Assembly: GCA_004294445.1 (NCBI GenBank) | Contig: REAZ01000006.1 | Coordinates: 79,939-143,938, forward strand | Source: Cytophagales bacterium | Lineage (GTDB): Bacteria > Bacteroidota > Bacteroidia > Cytophagales > Thermoflexibacteraceae | DNA: 64,000 bases | Direction of reading: 5' to 3' | Shown here: positions 17,765 through 27,900 of the stretch, piece after piece | How positions within the stretch are numbered: position 1 is the stretch's first letter | Layout of the letters: every line of letters begins with the position of its first letter | Made by a program: the position numbers and the translations under genes | Notes under the pieces: generated by a model | Databases searched by the model: none | Seen by the model: the letters and a program-made list of their open reading frames with translations, nothing else | Told to the model about the DNA's origin: nothing

Positions 17765-20700
17765 CTACACTCTCACACCCACCAGCAGTACATCATCTCT
17801 TTGTTCTGTGCCTTGTTCGTATTCTTCTAATATTTTTCCAAACATTTCTCCTTGGGCAGCTAAGGGCAAGAAAGTGCCTCCTAAGAGCATATCTTTGAAC
17901 TTTTGACTACCAAATCGGACTCTTTCGGGGTTAATAGAGTCTATCCACCCGTCTGTACTCATATAAAGCGTATCGCCGACTTGTAATTCTATTGTATTCG
18001 AAGTATAAACTGTTTGTGAACTTAATGCCTGCCCGATAGATTTTCTATCTGCCTGAATTTCTGTGAGTTGGTTATTGGAAAAGTAATACAAAGGACGTTT
18101 TGCTCCACTAAACTGTACTTTTACTTTATTATCCATTTGTTTTTCTATGCAACAGAGAGCTATATCCATACCGTCTTGTATTTTAGCATCTTTTTTATTG
18201 AGGGAGTTCAAAATCCCCAAGTGAAGCTCCCCTAAAATCAAATTTGATTCAAAAATGCGTTTTGCATTGATAATTTCATAAAGTAAAGTGTTGCCAATCA
18301 TGCTCATAAATGCCCCAGGCACGCCATGCCCTGTGCAATCTACTATCGCTAAAAACTTCTTGTTTTCGACTTCTATGTACCAATAAAAATCACCCGAAAC
18401 TACATCTTTGGGCTTAAAAATTACAAAATGTTCTGCAAAAGCTGTTGCTAAAATATCTTGATGAGGTAAAATAGCATTTTGGATACGTTGGGCATAGCGA
18501 ATGCTGTCATTAACTTTAGTGTTTTGTATATTTAATTTTGTAAATGCTATTTCTATAGTTTGCTTTTGATCTTTTAAAAGCTCTTGGTTGGTTTCTAATT
18601 CCTCCATATTGTGGCGGAGCTCTTCCTCGCTGGCTTGGAGAGCTTCATTTTTTACTTTAACCTCATAGTTGGCAAACTCAAGTTCCTTGCTCTTTTTCTC
18701 TATTTCCTCTGTACGATTAACTACTTTTTGTTCTAAAATTTGATTCTGCCTTTTTACAGCATTTATTCTTATCAGATAGAAAATAATACCACTACTTAGA
18801 AAGAGCGTAATTGCCATAGTCCTGAACCACCAAGTTTCCCACCAAGGCGGAAGAATAGTAATTTTCAAAGTTGCTCCCTCCTCGTTCCATAATTTATCAT
18901 TATTGCTTGCTTTTACTCTAAATGTATAAGTTCCTGCATCTAAGTTGGTATAGGTTGCATTGCGTTGATTTCCTACATAATTCCAATCTTTTTCAAATCC
19001 TTCTAATATATAAGCATATTGATTTTTTTCAGAATGGGTGAAATTAATACCTACAAAATCTAAGGTTAATACAGATTGTTGGTAAGATAGTGTAATTTCT
19101 TTGGTTTTAGAAATCTCGCTCCTGAGTAGAGAGTCATAATCTCCTATTTTTACTGGTTTATTAAAGATTTTTAAGCCAATAATATGTACAGGAGGTTTGT
19201 AAGTATTGTTTTTTATGCTATCAGGGTGAAAAATATTAAGTCCTTTTACTCCACCAAAATAAAGATAGCCATTCTTATCCTTAAAAGCCGCTTTTCTGAT
19301 AAATTCATCACTTTGTAAACCATCTACAATGTCAAAGTTTTGAAAAGTATTTTCATCAGGATTGAACTTAGAAAGCCCTTTATTGGTACTTAACCACAAA
19401 TATCCATGGTCATCTTCTAAAATCCCCTTAATCGCATCATTGGGAAGCCCATTTTTCGTAGTAATCCTCTTGAAAAGACCTTCTTTTTGCATTAAATTTA
19501 GCCCTTCATTAGTACCTATCCAGTATCTCCCTTTGGAGTCTTTGTAAAGAGTATTGATATTGCTACTACTAATACTATTAGGATTAGTAGTTTCATTTTG
19601 ATAACACAAAGTCTCGCCTTTGTGTAAGTCATAGCGAAGAAGTGCATTAAAAGAAACAACCCAAATATCATTGGGATTCTCTTCTAATATTTGTAGTCCA
19701 TAAAAAAATCTATTTTTTGAGAACAATTGCTTTCTTTATAATTAGTAAAGTGTTGGGTATTTTTTAATGACATTGTACTAATACCTGCGGTTGTTCCTAT
19801 ATATAATATTTCATTGCCTTTACTCTGCTGTATCCAAGTAATGTTATCTGCACCGAGGCTATTGGTGTTATTGGGGTTGTGTTTTATTTTTATAAATTTA
19901 TCAGATTTTTCATCATAAAATTGAAGCCCATTGAGCCAAGTCCCTATCCAAATTACTCCATTTTTATCTTCTGCAATTGCTAAGACTGGGAAATTAAAAT
20001 AGGAAACAGCCTTATTATTTTCTGCTTTTACCAAATTGCCTTCTGTACCAATCCACACTCTTTTTTTAGAATCCACAATAATTGCATTTACGGTAGAGTT
20101 TGTCAGAGGAATATACGACTTGGCTATTTTTTCGTGATATTTATCTATAATATTTACCCCTCCAAAGCCAGTACAAACTAATATTCTTCCTTGCTTATCT
20201 ATATATAGACCTCCTTGCCCAGCAGAAATCATGTTACTACTTATACTATGAGGATTTTTTGCGTTGTATTGATAATTAATAAATGTTTTTTGTAATGGGT
20301 CAAATACACTTAACCCTCCATTTTCAGTTCCTATCCATAGTTTACTCTCTACTTCTAAGAAAGCTTGTACCCTATTGATAGGCAAACTATTCGGATTGCT
20401 TTCCTCATGTCGATAATTAGTAAAAACTTCCGTTTGAGGGTTCAGGAAATCTACTCCTGCATCTATTGTACCTATCCAAAGTAGTCCTTTTTTGTCTAAA
20501 TATACCTTCAAGATATTATTAGATGAAAGGCTATTAGGCTTATTCTTATTATAAGTATAGTGTTTGACAGCATCTGTTTTTACATTGACCAAATATAATC
20601 CATTTTCGGCTGTGCCAAGCCAGAACTCATTTGGTTGTGAGGCTCTACACGCCGTTTGGATTCTTTTGATAGGATATTTTTCACTAAGTTTTTGTATTTT

Positions 20701-21177
20701 ATTTGTCTTCTTATCAAACTTTGAAAAGCTACCTTCTCCAAATATCCAAATATTCTTTTCTTCGTCTTCTATAATATTGCGAACACTCTGTTTACTAAAC
20801 TCGGCATAACGAATAAATCTGTCCTTCTCTCTATCATACTTGCAAATTCCTTCGCCTACTGTCCCAACCCAAATATTAAAATCACTATCCTCGAAAAGTG
20901 TATATACCTCATTGGAATTGATACTATACGGGTTTTCTGCATCATAATAGTAATGCTTCACTTGGTATCCATCATATCGGTTTAATCCATTACTTGTCCC
21001 AATCCACATAAAACCTTCTCTGTCTTGTAAAACGCTATATACACGATTACTCGACAAACCTTGGTCTATAGTGAGGTAATTAAACTTTAAAGTCGGACTA
21101 TTTTGGGCTTTTAAACCTAATACCAATATTGTAAAAACGAAGATAAGTAGCTTAGTTTTGAGACTATTAATTCCCAT
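17765..21177 (-). pseudogene. Propeller-type sensor with SpoIIE phosphatase output, split by a frameshift
   Basis: Two frames (21177 down to 19684 and 19726 down to 17765) are halves of one gene. The first has a signal peptide and two-component-regulator propeller repeats (MWIGTSNGLNRYDGY, LWIGTIDAGVDF, and more). The second continues with repeats (YWIGTNEGLNLM), a Y_Y_Y domain ending in PPWWETWWF, a membrane helix (TMAITLFLSSGIIFYLIRI), a coiled coil, and a SpoIIE/PP2C domain (FKPKDVVSGDFYW, AIVDCTGHGVPGAFMSMIG, DTLYMSTDGWID, EQRDDVLLVGVRV). One added base near 19702-19718 gives an intact protein of about 1137 residues, close to the 1150-residue paralogue at 23513. A sensor of this type reads an extracellular ligand and dephosphorylates an anti-anti-sigma-like target. 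The frameshift may be real or a sequencing error. Confidence 0.85.
19702..19718 (-). other. Paired homopolymers at the SpoIIE-sensor frameshift
   Basis: On the plus strand an A7 run (19702-19708) and a T6 run (19713-19718) lie where the two halves change frame. One extra base in either run restores the reading frame. Confidence 0.65.
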
Positions 21178-21281
21178 CAGTTTATTGCATTATTTGAAAG
21201 TGAGTACCAATATTATCAATTGGTTATCAATAAATCAAATAAAAAATCAGTTTATTTAATTATTAGTTTTACCGAGAAAAC

Positions 21282-23492
21282 CTATACCCTCACCCCCACA
21301 AGCAGTATATCATCTCTTTGTTCTGTGCCTTGTTCATAGTCTTCTAAAATATACCTAAACACTTCTTCTTGTGCTTTTAGTGGGAGATTTGCTCCTTTTA
21401 GCAACATTTCTTTGAACTTTTGACTACCAAATCGGACTCTTTCGGGGTTTATGGCATCTATCCAGCCGTCAGTAGCCATATAAAGTGTATCTCCTTTTTT
21501 AAGAATTATTTCGTTTAGCGTATAATTAACAGAGGCAGAATTTTTGTGTCCTATTGATTTTCTGTCTGCTTGTATCTCGGTAAGTTGGTTAGCCGAGAAA
21601 TAGAACAAAGGTCTTTTTGCCCCGCTAAACAGCACTTTCACTTTATTACTCTCTTGCTTTTCCAAACAGCAAAGGGCGATGTCCATGCCATCTTGCATCT
21701 TTGCTTCTTTCTTATTGAGAGAGTTAAGAATACCCGAATGCAAGTTTTCCAAAATTAAATTTGGCTCAAAAATGCGTTTAGTATTGATGATTTCATAGAG
21801 AAGTGTATTGCCAATCATGCTCATAAATGCCCCAGGTACGCCATGCCCTGTGCAATCTACCACGGCGATAAATTTTCTATTTTCTATCTCCGCATACCAA
21901 TAAAAATCGCCGCTTACTACGTCTTTGGGCTTAAAAAGCACAAAATACTCCGCAAAAGCTGCTGCTAATACGTTTTCATCAGGCAGAATAGCATTTTGGA
22001 TACGTTGGGCGTAACGAATGCTGTCATTAACTTTGGTATTTTGTATCTGAAGTAGTTGAAAGGCTGCTTCTATGGATTCTTTTTGTGCTTTGAGTTCTTC
22101 TTGGTTAGCCGCCAATTCTTCCATATTTTGGCGTAGTTCCTCTTCGGTAGTTTGGAGTGCCTCATTTTTGAAATAAATATCCTCATTGGCTTTTATTAGG
22201 TCGTTAGTGCGTTCTTGCACCCTTTGCTCCAGCAGATTATTTTGTTCTTTTACTATTCTTTCATTTTCTTGGGCTTGGGCTATCACCTCATTTTGGGCTG
22301 TTATTTTTGCCTTTTCTAATTCTTTTTGTTCTGTGGACGCTTGTTTGGCAAGCGCAAAGGCGAAAATGACTATTTCTGAGAAAAAACCTACGTGCATAAA
22401 ATTTATAAAGGGTCTATTTTTTCCCAAATTTACCAAAGCAATTTCAATGGAAATAAATATAAACTGTGCCGCCATTCCCGCTAAGTACAGTTTTGCTTCC
22501 TGATTACCCCTGCGCAATGCTTTTATAGAAACAGTGAGAATAAAGCAAAGCATGATGGCGTAGTTTATTTGCCCCCAAATAGCCGCAGTGTTGGACGCTA
22601 CAAACCAAGAAAGCACATAAGAAACAAGCAGGTAAGCCAATAGCCCTTTGGAAAAAGCAAAAATAGGGCGTGATATATTGTTTATATTGAAAAAGACCAC
22701 TGCATAAAGGCTGAAAAATATGAAATTGACTTGAGATTGCTGGTTGGCTAAACCTGCCCGCCAATAGCCATCATAGAAGAAGGAAAATACAAAAATAGAA
22801 GTAACAGCCAAGCTAAATACTAAGTAGGATACCCGCTTATAGCTAATATATAGGTATAAACAAATGCTCAATACCAAAGCAATGATGCCCTGAATAGCAC
22901 CGAAGGATATATCCCTGAAGCGGTGCTGGGCGCGGTATGTTTTGGCACTCTGTATGTGTAGAGGGCAGGCAAGTGTATTTGCCTTGAATCTCAAATAAAC
23001 TGTTTGCGTTTGGTGCTGTGCCAAGCTAAGAGGGAGCGCGGGATAGCGGCTTTGCATGGCTCTTTGGGCTTGGGGTACTCCAAAACCGTCTTTTTGTAAA
23101 GTCCAACTGCCGCTAATATCAGTGTACCAATCTGCAAACTCGAACATAGGATAGGGCAATTCCAAGACCCAATTTTTTTCAGGAGTTTGATTCTTTATTT
23201 GTATTTTTACCCAATAGAAAGAGTCGGAGGAGAGTCCAAAATTTAGTACGGGCATTTCAGATTTGACAAACAATTTTTGATAGGATGGAGTATTTATTTG
23301 CCCAATGGTCAGTGCCCCTTGGACATCTTCCAGATAAGAAACAAGCAAACCAATATTGATGGTTTCTTGCTCATCAGTCAATTTGATAATGAGGTCTTTA
23401 TCGCTCTGCGCCGAGATATTCACACTGATCGAAAATAGAAGAAAAACAAGTATAATACGTTCCATAGAGTAGTAGCTATTTTTTTTATTCAA
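21282..23492 (-). CDS. 7TM-DISM sensor with SpoIIE phosphatase output
   Basis: 736 residues, or 727 from the internal ATG at 23465 that directly precedes the signal peptide (MERIILVFLLFSISVNISA). An extracellular 7TMR-DISMED2 jelly-roll (FGLSSDSFYWVKIQIKNQT.. WVLELPYPMFEFADWYTD) is followed by a seven-helix 7TMR-DISM membrane block at about 190-395. A long coiled coil (EKAKITAQNEVIAQAQENERIVKEQ..) and the NDSIRYAQRIQNAILP linker lead to the C-terminal SpoIIE-type PP2C phosphatase (SGDFYWYAEIENRKFIAVVDCTGHGVPG). It probably binds a ligand outside the cytoplasm and controls a partner-switching pathway. Its phosphatase domain is nearly identical to parts of the one encoded at 23513. Confidence 0.93.
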   Translation of the reverse strand: MNKKNSYYSMERIILVFLLFSISVNISAQSDKDLIIKLTDEQETINIGLLVSYLEDVQGALTIGQINTPSYQKLFVKSEMPVLNFGLSSDSFYWVKIQIKNQTPEKNWVLELPYPMFEFADWYTDISGSWTLQKDGFGVPQAQRAMQSRYPALPLSLAQHQTQTVYLRFKANTLACPLHIQSAKTYRAQHRFRDISFGAIQGIIALVLSICLYLYISYKRVSYLVFSLAVTSIFVFSFFYDGYWRAGLANQQSQVNFIFFSLYAVVFFNINNISRPIFAFSKGLLAYLLVSYVLSWFVASNTAAIWGQINYAIMLCFILTVSIKALRRGNQEAKLYLAGMAAQFIFISIEIALVNLGKNRPFINFMHVGFFSEIVIFAFALAKQASTEQKELEKAKITAQNEVIAQAQENERIVKEQNNLLEQRVQERTNDLIKANEDIYFKNEALQTTEEELRQNMEELAANQEELKAQKESIEAAFQLLQIQNTKVNDSIRYAQRIQNAILPDENVLAAAFAEYFVLFKPKDVVSGDFYWYAEIENRKFIAVVDCTGHGVPGAFMSMIGNTLLYEIINTKRIFEPNLILENLHSGILNSLNKKEAKMQDGMDIALCCLEKQESNKVKVLFSGAKRPLFYFSANQLTEIQADRKSIGHKNSASVNYTLNEIILKKGDTLYMATDGWIDAINPERVRFGSQKFKEMLLKGANLPLKAQEEVFRYILEDYEQGTEQRDDILLVGVRV

Positions 23493-23512
23493 AAATCTTA
23501 TTTATCAAAGAC

Positions 23513-26500
23513 TTAAATTCTCACCCCCACAAGCAGTATATCATCTCTTTGCTCAGTACCTTGTTCGTATTCTTCTAATATTTTTCCAAACATTTCTCCT
23601 TGGGCAGCTAAGGGCAAGAAAGTGCCTCCTAAGAGCATATCTTTAAACTTTTGGCTGCCGAATCGGACTCTTTCGGGGTTTATGGCATCTATCCAGCCGT
23701 CAGTAGTCATATAAAGCGTATCGCCTTTTTGAAGGATTATTTCGTTTAGCGTATAATTAACAGAGGCAGAAGTTTTGTGTCCTATTGATTTTCTGTCTGC
23801 TTGTACCTCGGTAAGTTGGTTAGCCGAGAAATAGAACAAAGGTCTTTTTGCTCCGCTAAACAGCACTTTCACTTTATTACTCTCTTGCATTTCCAAACAG
23901 CAAAGTGCGATGTCCATGCCATCTTGCATCTTTGCTTCTTTCTTATTGAGCGAGTTAAGAATACCCGAATGCAAGTTTTCCAAAATTAAATTTGGCTCAA
24001 AAATGCGTTTGGTATTGATGATTTCATAGAGAAGTGTATTGCCAATCATGCTCATAAATGCCCCAGGTACGCCATGCCCTGTGCAATCTACCACGGCGAT
24101 AAATTTTTTGTTTTCTATCTCCAAATACCAATAAAAATCTCCACTTACCACGTCTTTGGGCTTGAAAATGATAAAGTTTTCATCAAAGGCACTATCTAAT
24201 ATGCTTTCATGTGGTAAAATGGCGTTCTGAATCCGTTGGGCGTAGCGAATACTATCTTTAACTTTAGTATTTTGTCTGTTTAATTCTAAGAAAGCAGTTT
24301 CTATAGTTTGCTTTTGCTCTTTGAGTAGGGCTTGGTTTGTTTCTAACTCTTCCATATTTTGACGGAGTTCCTCTTCGCTGGTTTGGAGGGCTTCGTTTTT
24401 TGATTTGATTTCATAGTTAGCAGATTCCAACTGTTGGGTGCGTTGCTTTACTTGCTCCTCAAGGCGGCGATTTTGTTTTTTTATGGCATTTACCCTGACA
24501 AAGTAAAAAAGCACGCCACCACTTAGAAACAAAGAAGTAGCAATAAGCCTAAACCACCAAGTTTCCCACCAAGGAGGCAGAATGATAATTTTCAGACTCG
24601 TACTTTCTTCGTTCCAAATTCCATCATTGTTGCTTGCTTTTACCTTAAAAGTATAAGTCCCCGCATCCAAATTTGTGTAGATAGCAGTTCTCTGGCTGCC
24701 TACGTAGTTCCAATTTTTCTCAAACCCCTCCATCATGTAAGCATATTTGTTTTTTTCACTTTGGGTAAGATTGAGTGCTACAAAGTCAAACGAGAATACT
24801 GTTTGCTGGTAGTTCAGCATGATTTCTTTTGTCTGGCTGATGTCTTGCTTGAGTAGAGAATCTTCATCACCAATTTGCACTGATTTATTAAAAATTTTCA
24901 AATCTGTAATGATGGTATTTGGCAGAAAAGTATTATCACGAACGCTGTCGGGGTGAAAAGTATTAAATCCCTTTACTCCACCAAGAAACAACTGCCCATT
25001 TTTATCTTTAAAATTAGAATTTACCTTGAATTGTTTGCTTTGCAAGCCATCTCCTTCATCATAATTTCTGAATGTTTCTGCCTGAATATTAAATTTGCTA
25101 ATGCCTCCGTTGGTACCGAGCCAAAGATTGCCATGCCCGTCTTCAGATATACTATTAACACTATTGCTTGGCAATCCGTCTGAGGTAGTGTAGTTTGCAA
25201 ATGTTTTCTCATTTATCATCTTGTTAAGCCCTTGCGAAGTTCCTATCCAAAGTTGCCCTTTGCTGTCTTCCAGAATGCTATAAATCATATTGCTACTGAT
25301 GCTATTGGAGTCTTGCTTATTGTGAAGGTATCGGGTAAATTTTTTGGCAAGTATATCAAATCGATTAAGTCCGTTGATAGTGCCTACCCATATATTTTTT
25401 TTACTGTCCTCATAGATAACCCTGCACCCGTAGGTAATAGAAGTGTTATCTTCGGGGTTGTGCTTATAGTTCTCAAATTTTTGTTCTTTTTCATCTGTAA
25501 GTACATAAAGACCGCCATGAACTGATACGGCTAACATTTGCTGTGTTTGTGTGCTTTGATGTATGTCTATGATGTTGGGACTTGTTAGTTTGTCGGGCTT
25601 TGTAGGGTCGACTGTAAAATTAGTAAATTGCTTTTTTTCTTCGTCAAAAATACTTAAACCACCTGCCCATGTCGCCACCCATATTCTATTTCTATTGTCT
25701 TCAAAAATGGACAAAACAGGATTGTTAGCCAAAGAGTTTGCTTGCTTGGGGTCGTGGGTATAATAAACTATTTCTCCATTTTCTTCCACAGTTAGCCCGC
25801 CTTCTGTGCCTATCCAAAGGCGATTTTTGCTGTCTTTGAGGATAGCATTCACCGTTTTATTTTTGAGAGGAATCGAGGGTTTAGAAAATTTTTCTTGATG
25901 CGGGTCATTGATATTTACTCCGCCCGAAAATGTACCCGCCCAAAGTCTTTGCTGCCTATCTATGTAAACGGAGCGTACTGTTACATCACTTAGGCTGGTG
26001 GGTTTGCTCTCATCGGGCAAATAATGAGTAAGATTTGCTGTTTTTAGGTGATAAACGCTTAACCCACCATTTTCTGTGGCAAAAAACAATTCATTTCCCC
26101 TGCCATTAATGCTCCTCACAGATTTTGCCAAAAGACTTCTTGTGCTATCTTTGCCCACACCCAAATGCTCAAAAACTTGCTTCTCTATATCAAACCTATC
26201 CAAACCATCTTCTGTACCTATCCAAATATGCCTATTGATGTCTTTATAAACACTTACTATTTGATTATTACAAAGGCTATTTTGGTTTTCCTGATGAAAA
26301 AATTGTTGTGTACGCCCTGTCTGAGTGTCTAAAATATAAAAACCTGCTCCGTTAGTAGCTATTAACAACCTATTTTCATCTATCCGTATCATCGAACTAA
26401 GGTTTTTGTCGGTGAACTGCGGATAGGGAATAAACTCGTTTGATTTGATTTCTTTCCTAAAGAGTAAGTTGCCTGCCGCTACCCATAATTGGTTTTTAGT

Positions 26501-26905
26501 GTCTTCCAAAAAAGCATAAATATTCTCTTGTGTAATTTCTGAAATTCTTAAGAATCTATCGTACTTTCTGTCATACTTGTATAAGCCGCCGCCATTTGTA
26601 GCAATCCATATATTTTTGTTTTGGTCTTCGTGCAGTGCGTTGATGTAGCTATTTTCTATAGAATATTTTTTTTTTGCTTCATGCCTGTAGGTTTTGAACC
26701 CATAGCCATCATAGCGATTCAGCCCATCGTCAGTGCCTATCCACATAAAGCCTTTGCTGTCCTGCAAGAAGCAATTAACAGCGTTATTTGTAAGCCCTTC
26801 TCTTACAGTGAGATGCCAAAACTTTAGCTCTTGGGCATAAGCATAGCACAAAGTAAAAAATAAAAACACAGTAATGTAGCAGCGTATGATATACTTATTC
26901 ATCAT
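23513..26905 (-). CDS. Propeller-type (Reg_prop) sensor with SpoIIE phosphatase output
   Basis: 1130 residues from the ATG at 26905, directly before the signal peptide (MMNKYIIRCYITVFLFFTLCYAYAQ); the frame extends to 26965. Roughly a dozen two-component-regulator propeller repeats (FMWIGTDDGLNRYDGY, NIWIATNGGGLYKYD, HIWIGTEDGLDRF, ...) make two seven-bladed propellers. A Y_Y_Y domain ends with PPWWETWWFR, followed by one membrane helix, a coiled coil with an EELRQNMEELETNQ heptad region, and a SpoIIE/PP2C domain. The architecture is that of hybrid sensors of Bacteroidota glycan systems, with a phosphatase replacing the kinase. It is the intact counterpart of the broken gene at 17765 and shares an 86-base identical block with it. 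Confidence 0.93.
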   Translation of the reverse strand: MMNKYIIRCYITVFLFFTLCYAYAQELKFWHLTVREGLTNNAVNCFLQDSKGFMWIGTDDGLNRYDGYGFKTYRHEAKKKYSIENSYINALHEDQNKNIWIATNGGGLYKYDRKYDRFLRISEITQENIYAFLEDTKNQLWVAAGNLLFRKEIKSNEFIPYPQFTDKNLSSMIRIDENRLLIATNGAGFYILDTQTGRTQQFFHQENQNSLCNNQIVSVYKDINRHIWIGTEDGLDRFDIEKQVFEHLGVGKDSTRSLLAKSVRSINGRGNELFFATENGGLSVYHLKTANLTHYLPDESKPTSLSDVTVRSVYIDRQQRLWAGTFSGGVNINDPHQEKFSKPSIPLKNKTVNAILKDSKNRLWIGTEGGLTVEENGEIVYYTHDPKQANSLANNPVLSIFEDNRNRIWVATWAGGLSIFDEEKKQFTNFTVDPTKPDKLTSPNIIDIHQSTQTQQMLAVSVHGGLYVLTDEKEQKFENYKHNPEDNTSITYGCRVIYEDSKKNIWVGTINGLNRFDILAKKFTRYLHNKQDSNSISSNMIYSILEDSKGQLWIGTSQGLNKMINEKTFANYTTSDGLPSNSVNSISEDGHGNLWLGTNGGISKFNIQAETFRNYDEGDGLQSKQFKVNSNFKDKNGQLFLGGVKGFNTFHPDSVRDNTFLPNTIITDLKIFNKSVQIGDEDSLLKQDISQTKEIMLNYQQTVFSFDFVALNLTQSEKNKYAYMMEGFEKNWNYVGSQRTAIYTNLDAGTYTFKVKASNNDGIWNEESTSLKIIILPPWWETWWFRLIATSLFLSGGVLFYFVRVNAIKKQNRRLEEQVKQRTQQLESANYEIKSKNEALQTSEEELRQNMEELETNQALLKEQKQTIETAFLELNRQNTKVKDSIRYAQRIQNAILPHESILDSAFDENFIIFKPKDVVSGDFYWYLEIENKKFIAVVDCTGHGVPGAFMSMIGNTLLYEIINTKRIFEPNLILENLHSGILNSLNKKEAKMQDGMDIALCCLEMQESNKVKVLFSGAKRPLFYFSANQLTEVQADRKSIGHKTSASVNYTLNEIILQKGDTLYMTTDGWIDAINPERVRFGSQKFKDMLLGGTFLPLAAQGEMFGKILEEYEQGTEQRDDILLVGVRI

Positions 26906-26988
26906 TTTTATTAGCTTTTTAAAAAATTTTAGAAAGGTAATGAAATAGATAAACACAGATAACAAAACAATTATTTTTTTTTAAGCAA

Positions 26989-27654
26989 TTAATTACTCAC
27001 CAATGAAAGTTCGTGTTGTTTGGTAGGTAAAAATAAATGTGGGTAAAACCTTTTCCACTCGCTCATCATTAGGGCAAAAGGAAGTTCGGCAAACTGCCCG
27101 TAGTCGTGCAAATACTCCATAAATTTATCTCCCGAAGGGCTATATTGCTGGAAAATAGAGTCATTTTCTCCATCAAAATCCAAGGGCTGTACGCCTATTT
27201 TTTTGCAAAGTTTCTCATTAAAAGCGGGTGTAGCTTTTACCCACTTGCCGTTCAAAAAAAGTTCGGTATAGCCATGAAATACCAATACATTTGTTCCCAA
27301 AGACTTTTCTACTTTTTCAGTGGCTATATGATTGGTTACGTTGGCAAACCCCAAGCGGCTCGGCACGCCTATAGCCCTAGCACAGGCAGCAAGAATATTT
27401 GCCTTGTCGATGCAATGCCCCTCGCTACGCGCTACCTGCACACTTGCCCGAAAATCCTCTTCTCTGATGCGTATCTGATTAGGATTGTACCAAAAGCCAT
27501 CACGCACCGCATAGTACAAGGAAAGCACCTTAGCTAACTCATTTTGAGAGCTTTGTGTATGCTGGCTTACAAAGTCTGTAATGCCTTCATGCTGGCTATC
27601 TGTAAAAAAATTAGGCTGTAGATATTTGTCGAAATCTGTATCGTAAAGAGTCAT
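26989..27654 (-). CDS. Transglutaminase-like domain protein
   Basis: 221 residues from the ATG at 27654. The frame extends to 27756, but the extra 34 residues are a random hydrophobic stretch and MTLYDTDFDKYLQPNFFTDS looks like the proper start. The transglutaminase-like core is seen as VLSLYYAVRDGFWYNP, RSEGHCIDKANILAACARAIGVPSRLGFANV (catalytic Cys in GHCIDK) and FHGYTELFLNGKWVKATPAFN (catalytic His). The third catalytic residue is not clear by eye. Bacterial members are usually cysteine peptidases or amidases. No signal peptide remains with the chosen start, so a cytoplasmic place is likely. Confidence 0.82.
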   Translation of the reverse strand: MTLYDTDFDKYLQPNFFTDSQHEGITDFVSQHTQSSQNELAKVLSLYYAVRDGFWYNPNQIRIREEDFRASVQVARSEGHCIDKANILAACARAIGVPSRLGFANVTNHIATEKVEKSLGTNVLVFHGYTELFLNGKWVKATPAFNEKLCKKIGVQPLDFDGENDSIFQQYSPSGDKFMEYLHDYGQFAELPFALMMSEWKRFYPHLFLPTKQHELSLVSN

Positions 27655-27802
27655 AAATTGAGTATATAAAAACAAAATAAAACAAAAAAATGAGCTAAAA
27701 ATGAGTATCGTCTGTAAAATTGTATAAAATTGCATAAAATTTAGATGAAAATTCATAGAGTTTGAGTTTTAATTAAGTTTTTGAATTGATTTTTTTATAA
27801 AT

Positions 27803-27831
27803 TTGAAACTCTATAAAGTAGTTTAACTTTG
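27803..27831 (+). promoter_or_regulatory. Bacteroidota-type promoter for the aconitase gene
   Basis: TTG at 27803-27805, an 18-base spacer and taactttg at 27824-27831 match the TTG / TAnnTTTG consensus. The predicted transcript would have a leader of about 63 bases. Confidence 0.5.
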
Positions 27832-27861
27832 TTTTGACACCCGTTTGATAATTCATATAAC

Positions 27862-27900
27862 TAAATAAAAATAATTCATAAATTATAATTCATAATTCAA
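27862..27900. repeat. AT-rich 'ATAATTCATAA' tandem repeat tract before the aconitase start
   Basis: The tract consists of repeated units such as ataattcata and ends exactly at the ATG. A longer tract of the same kind precedes the pyrophosphatase gene at 50010-50100. Confidence 0.55.
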
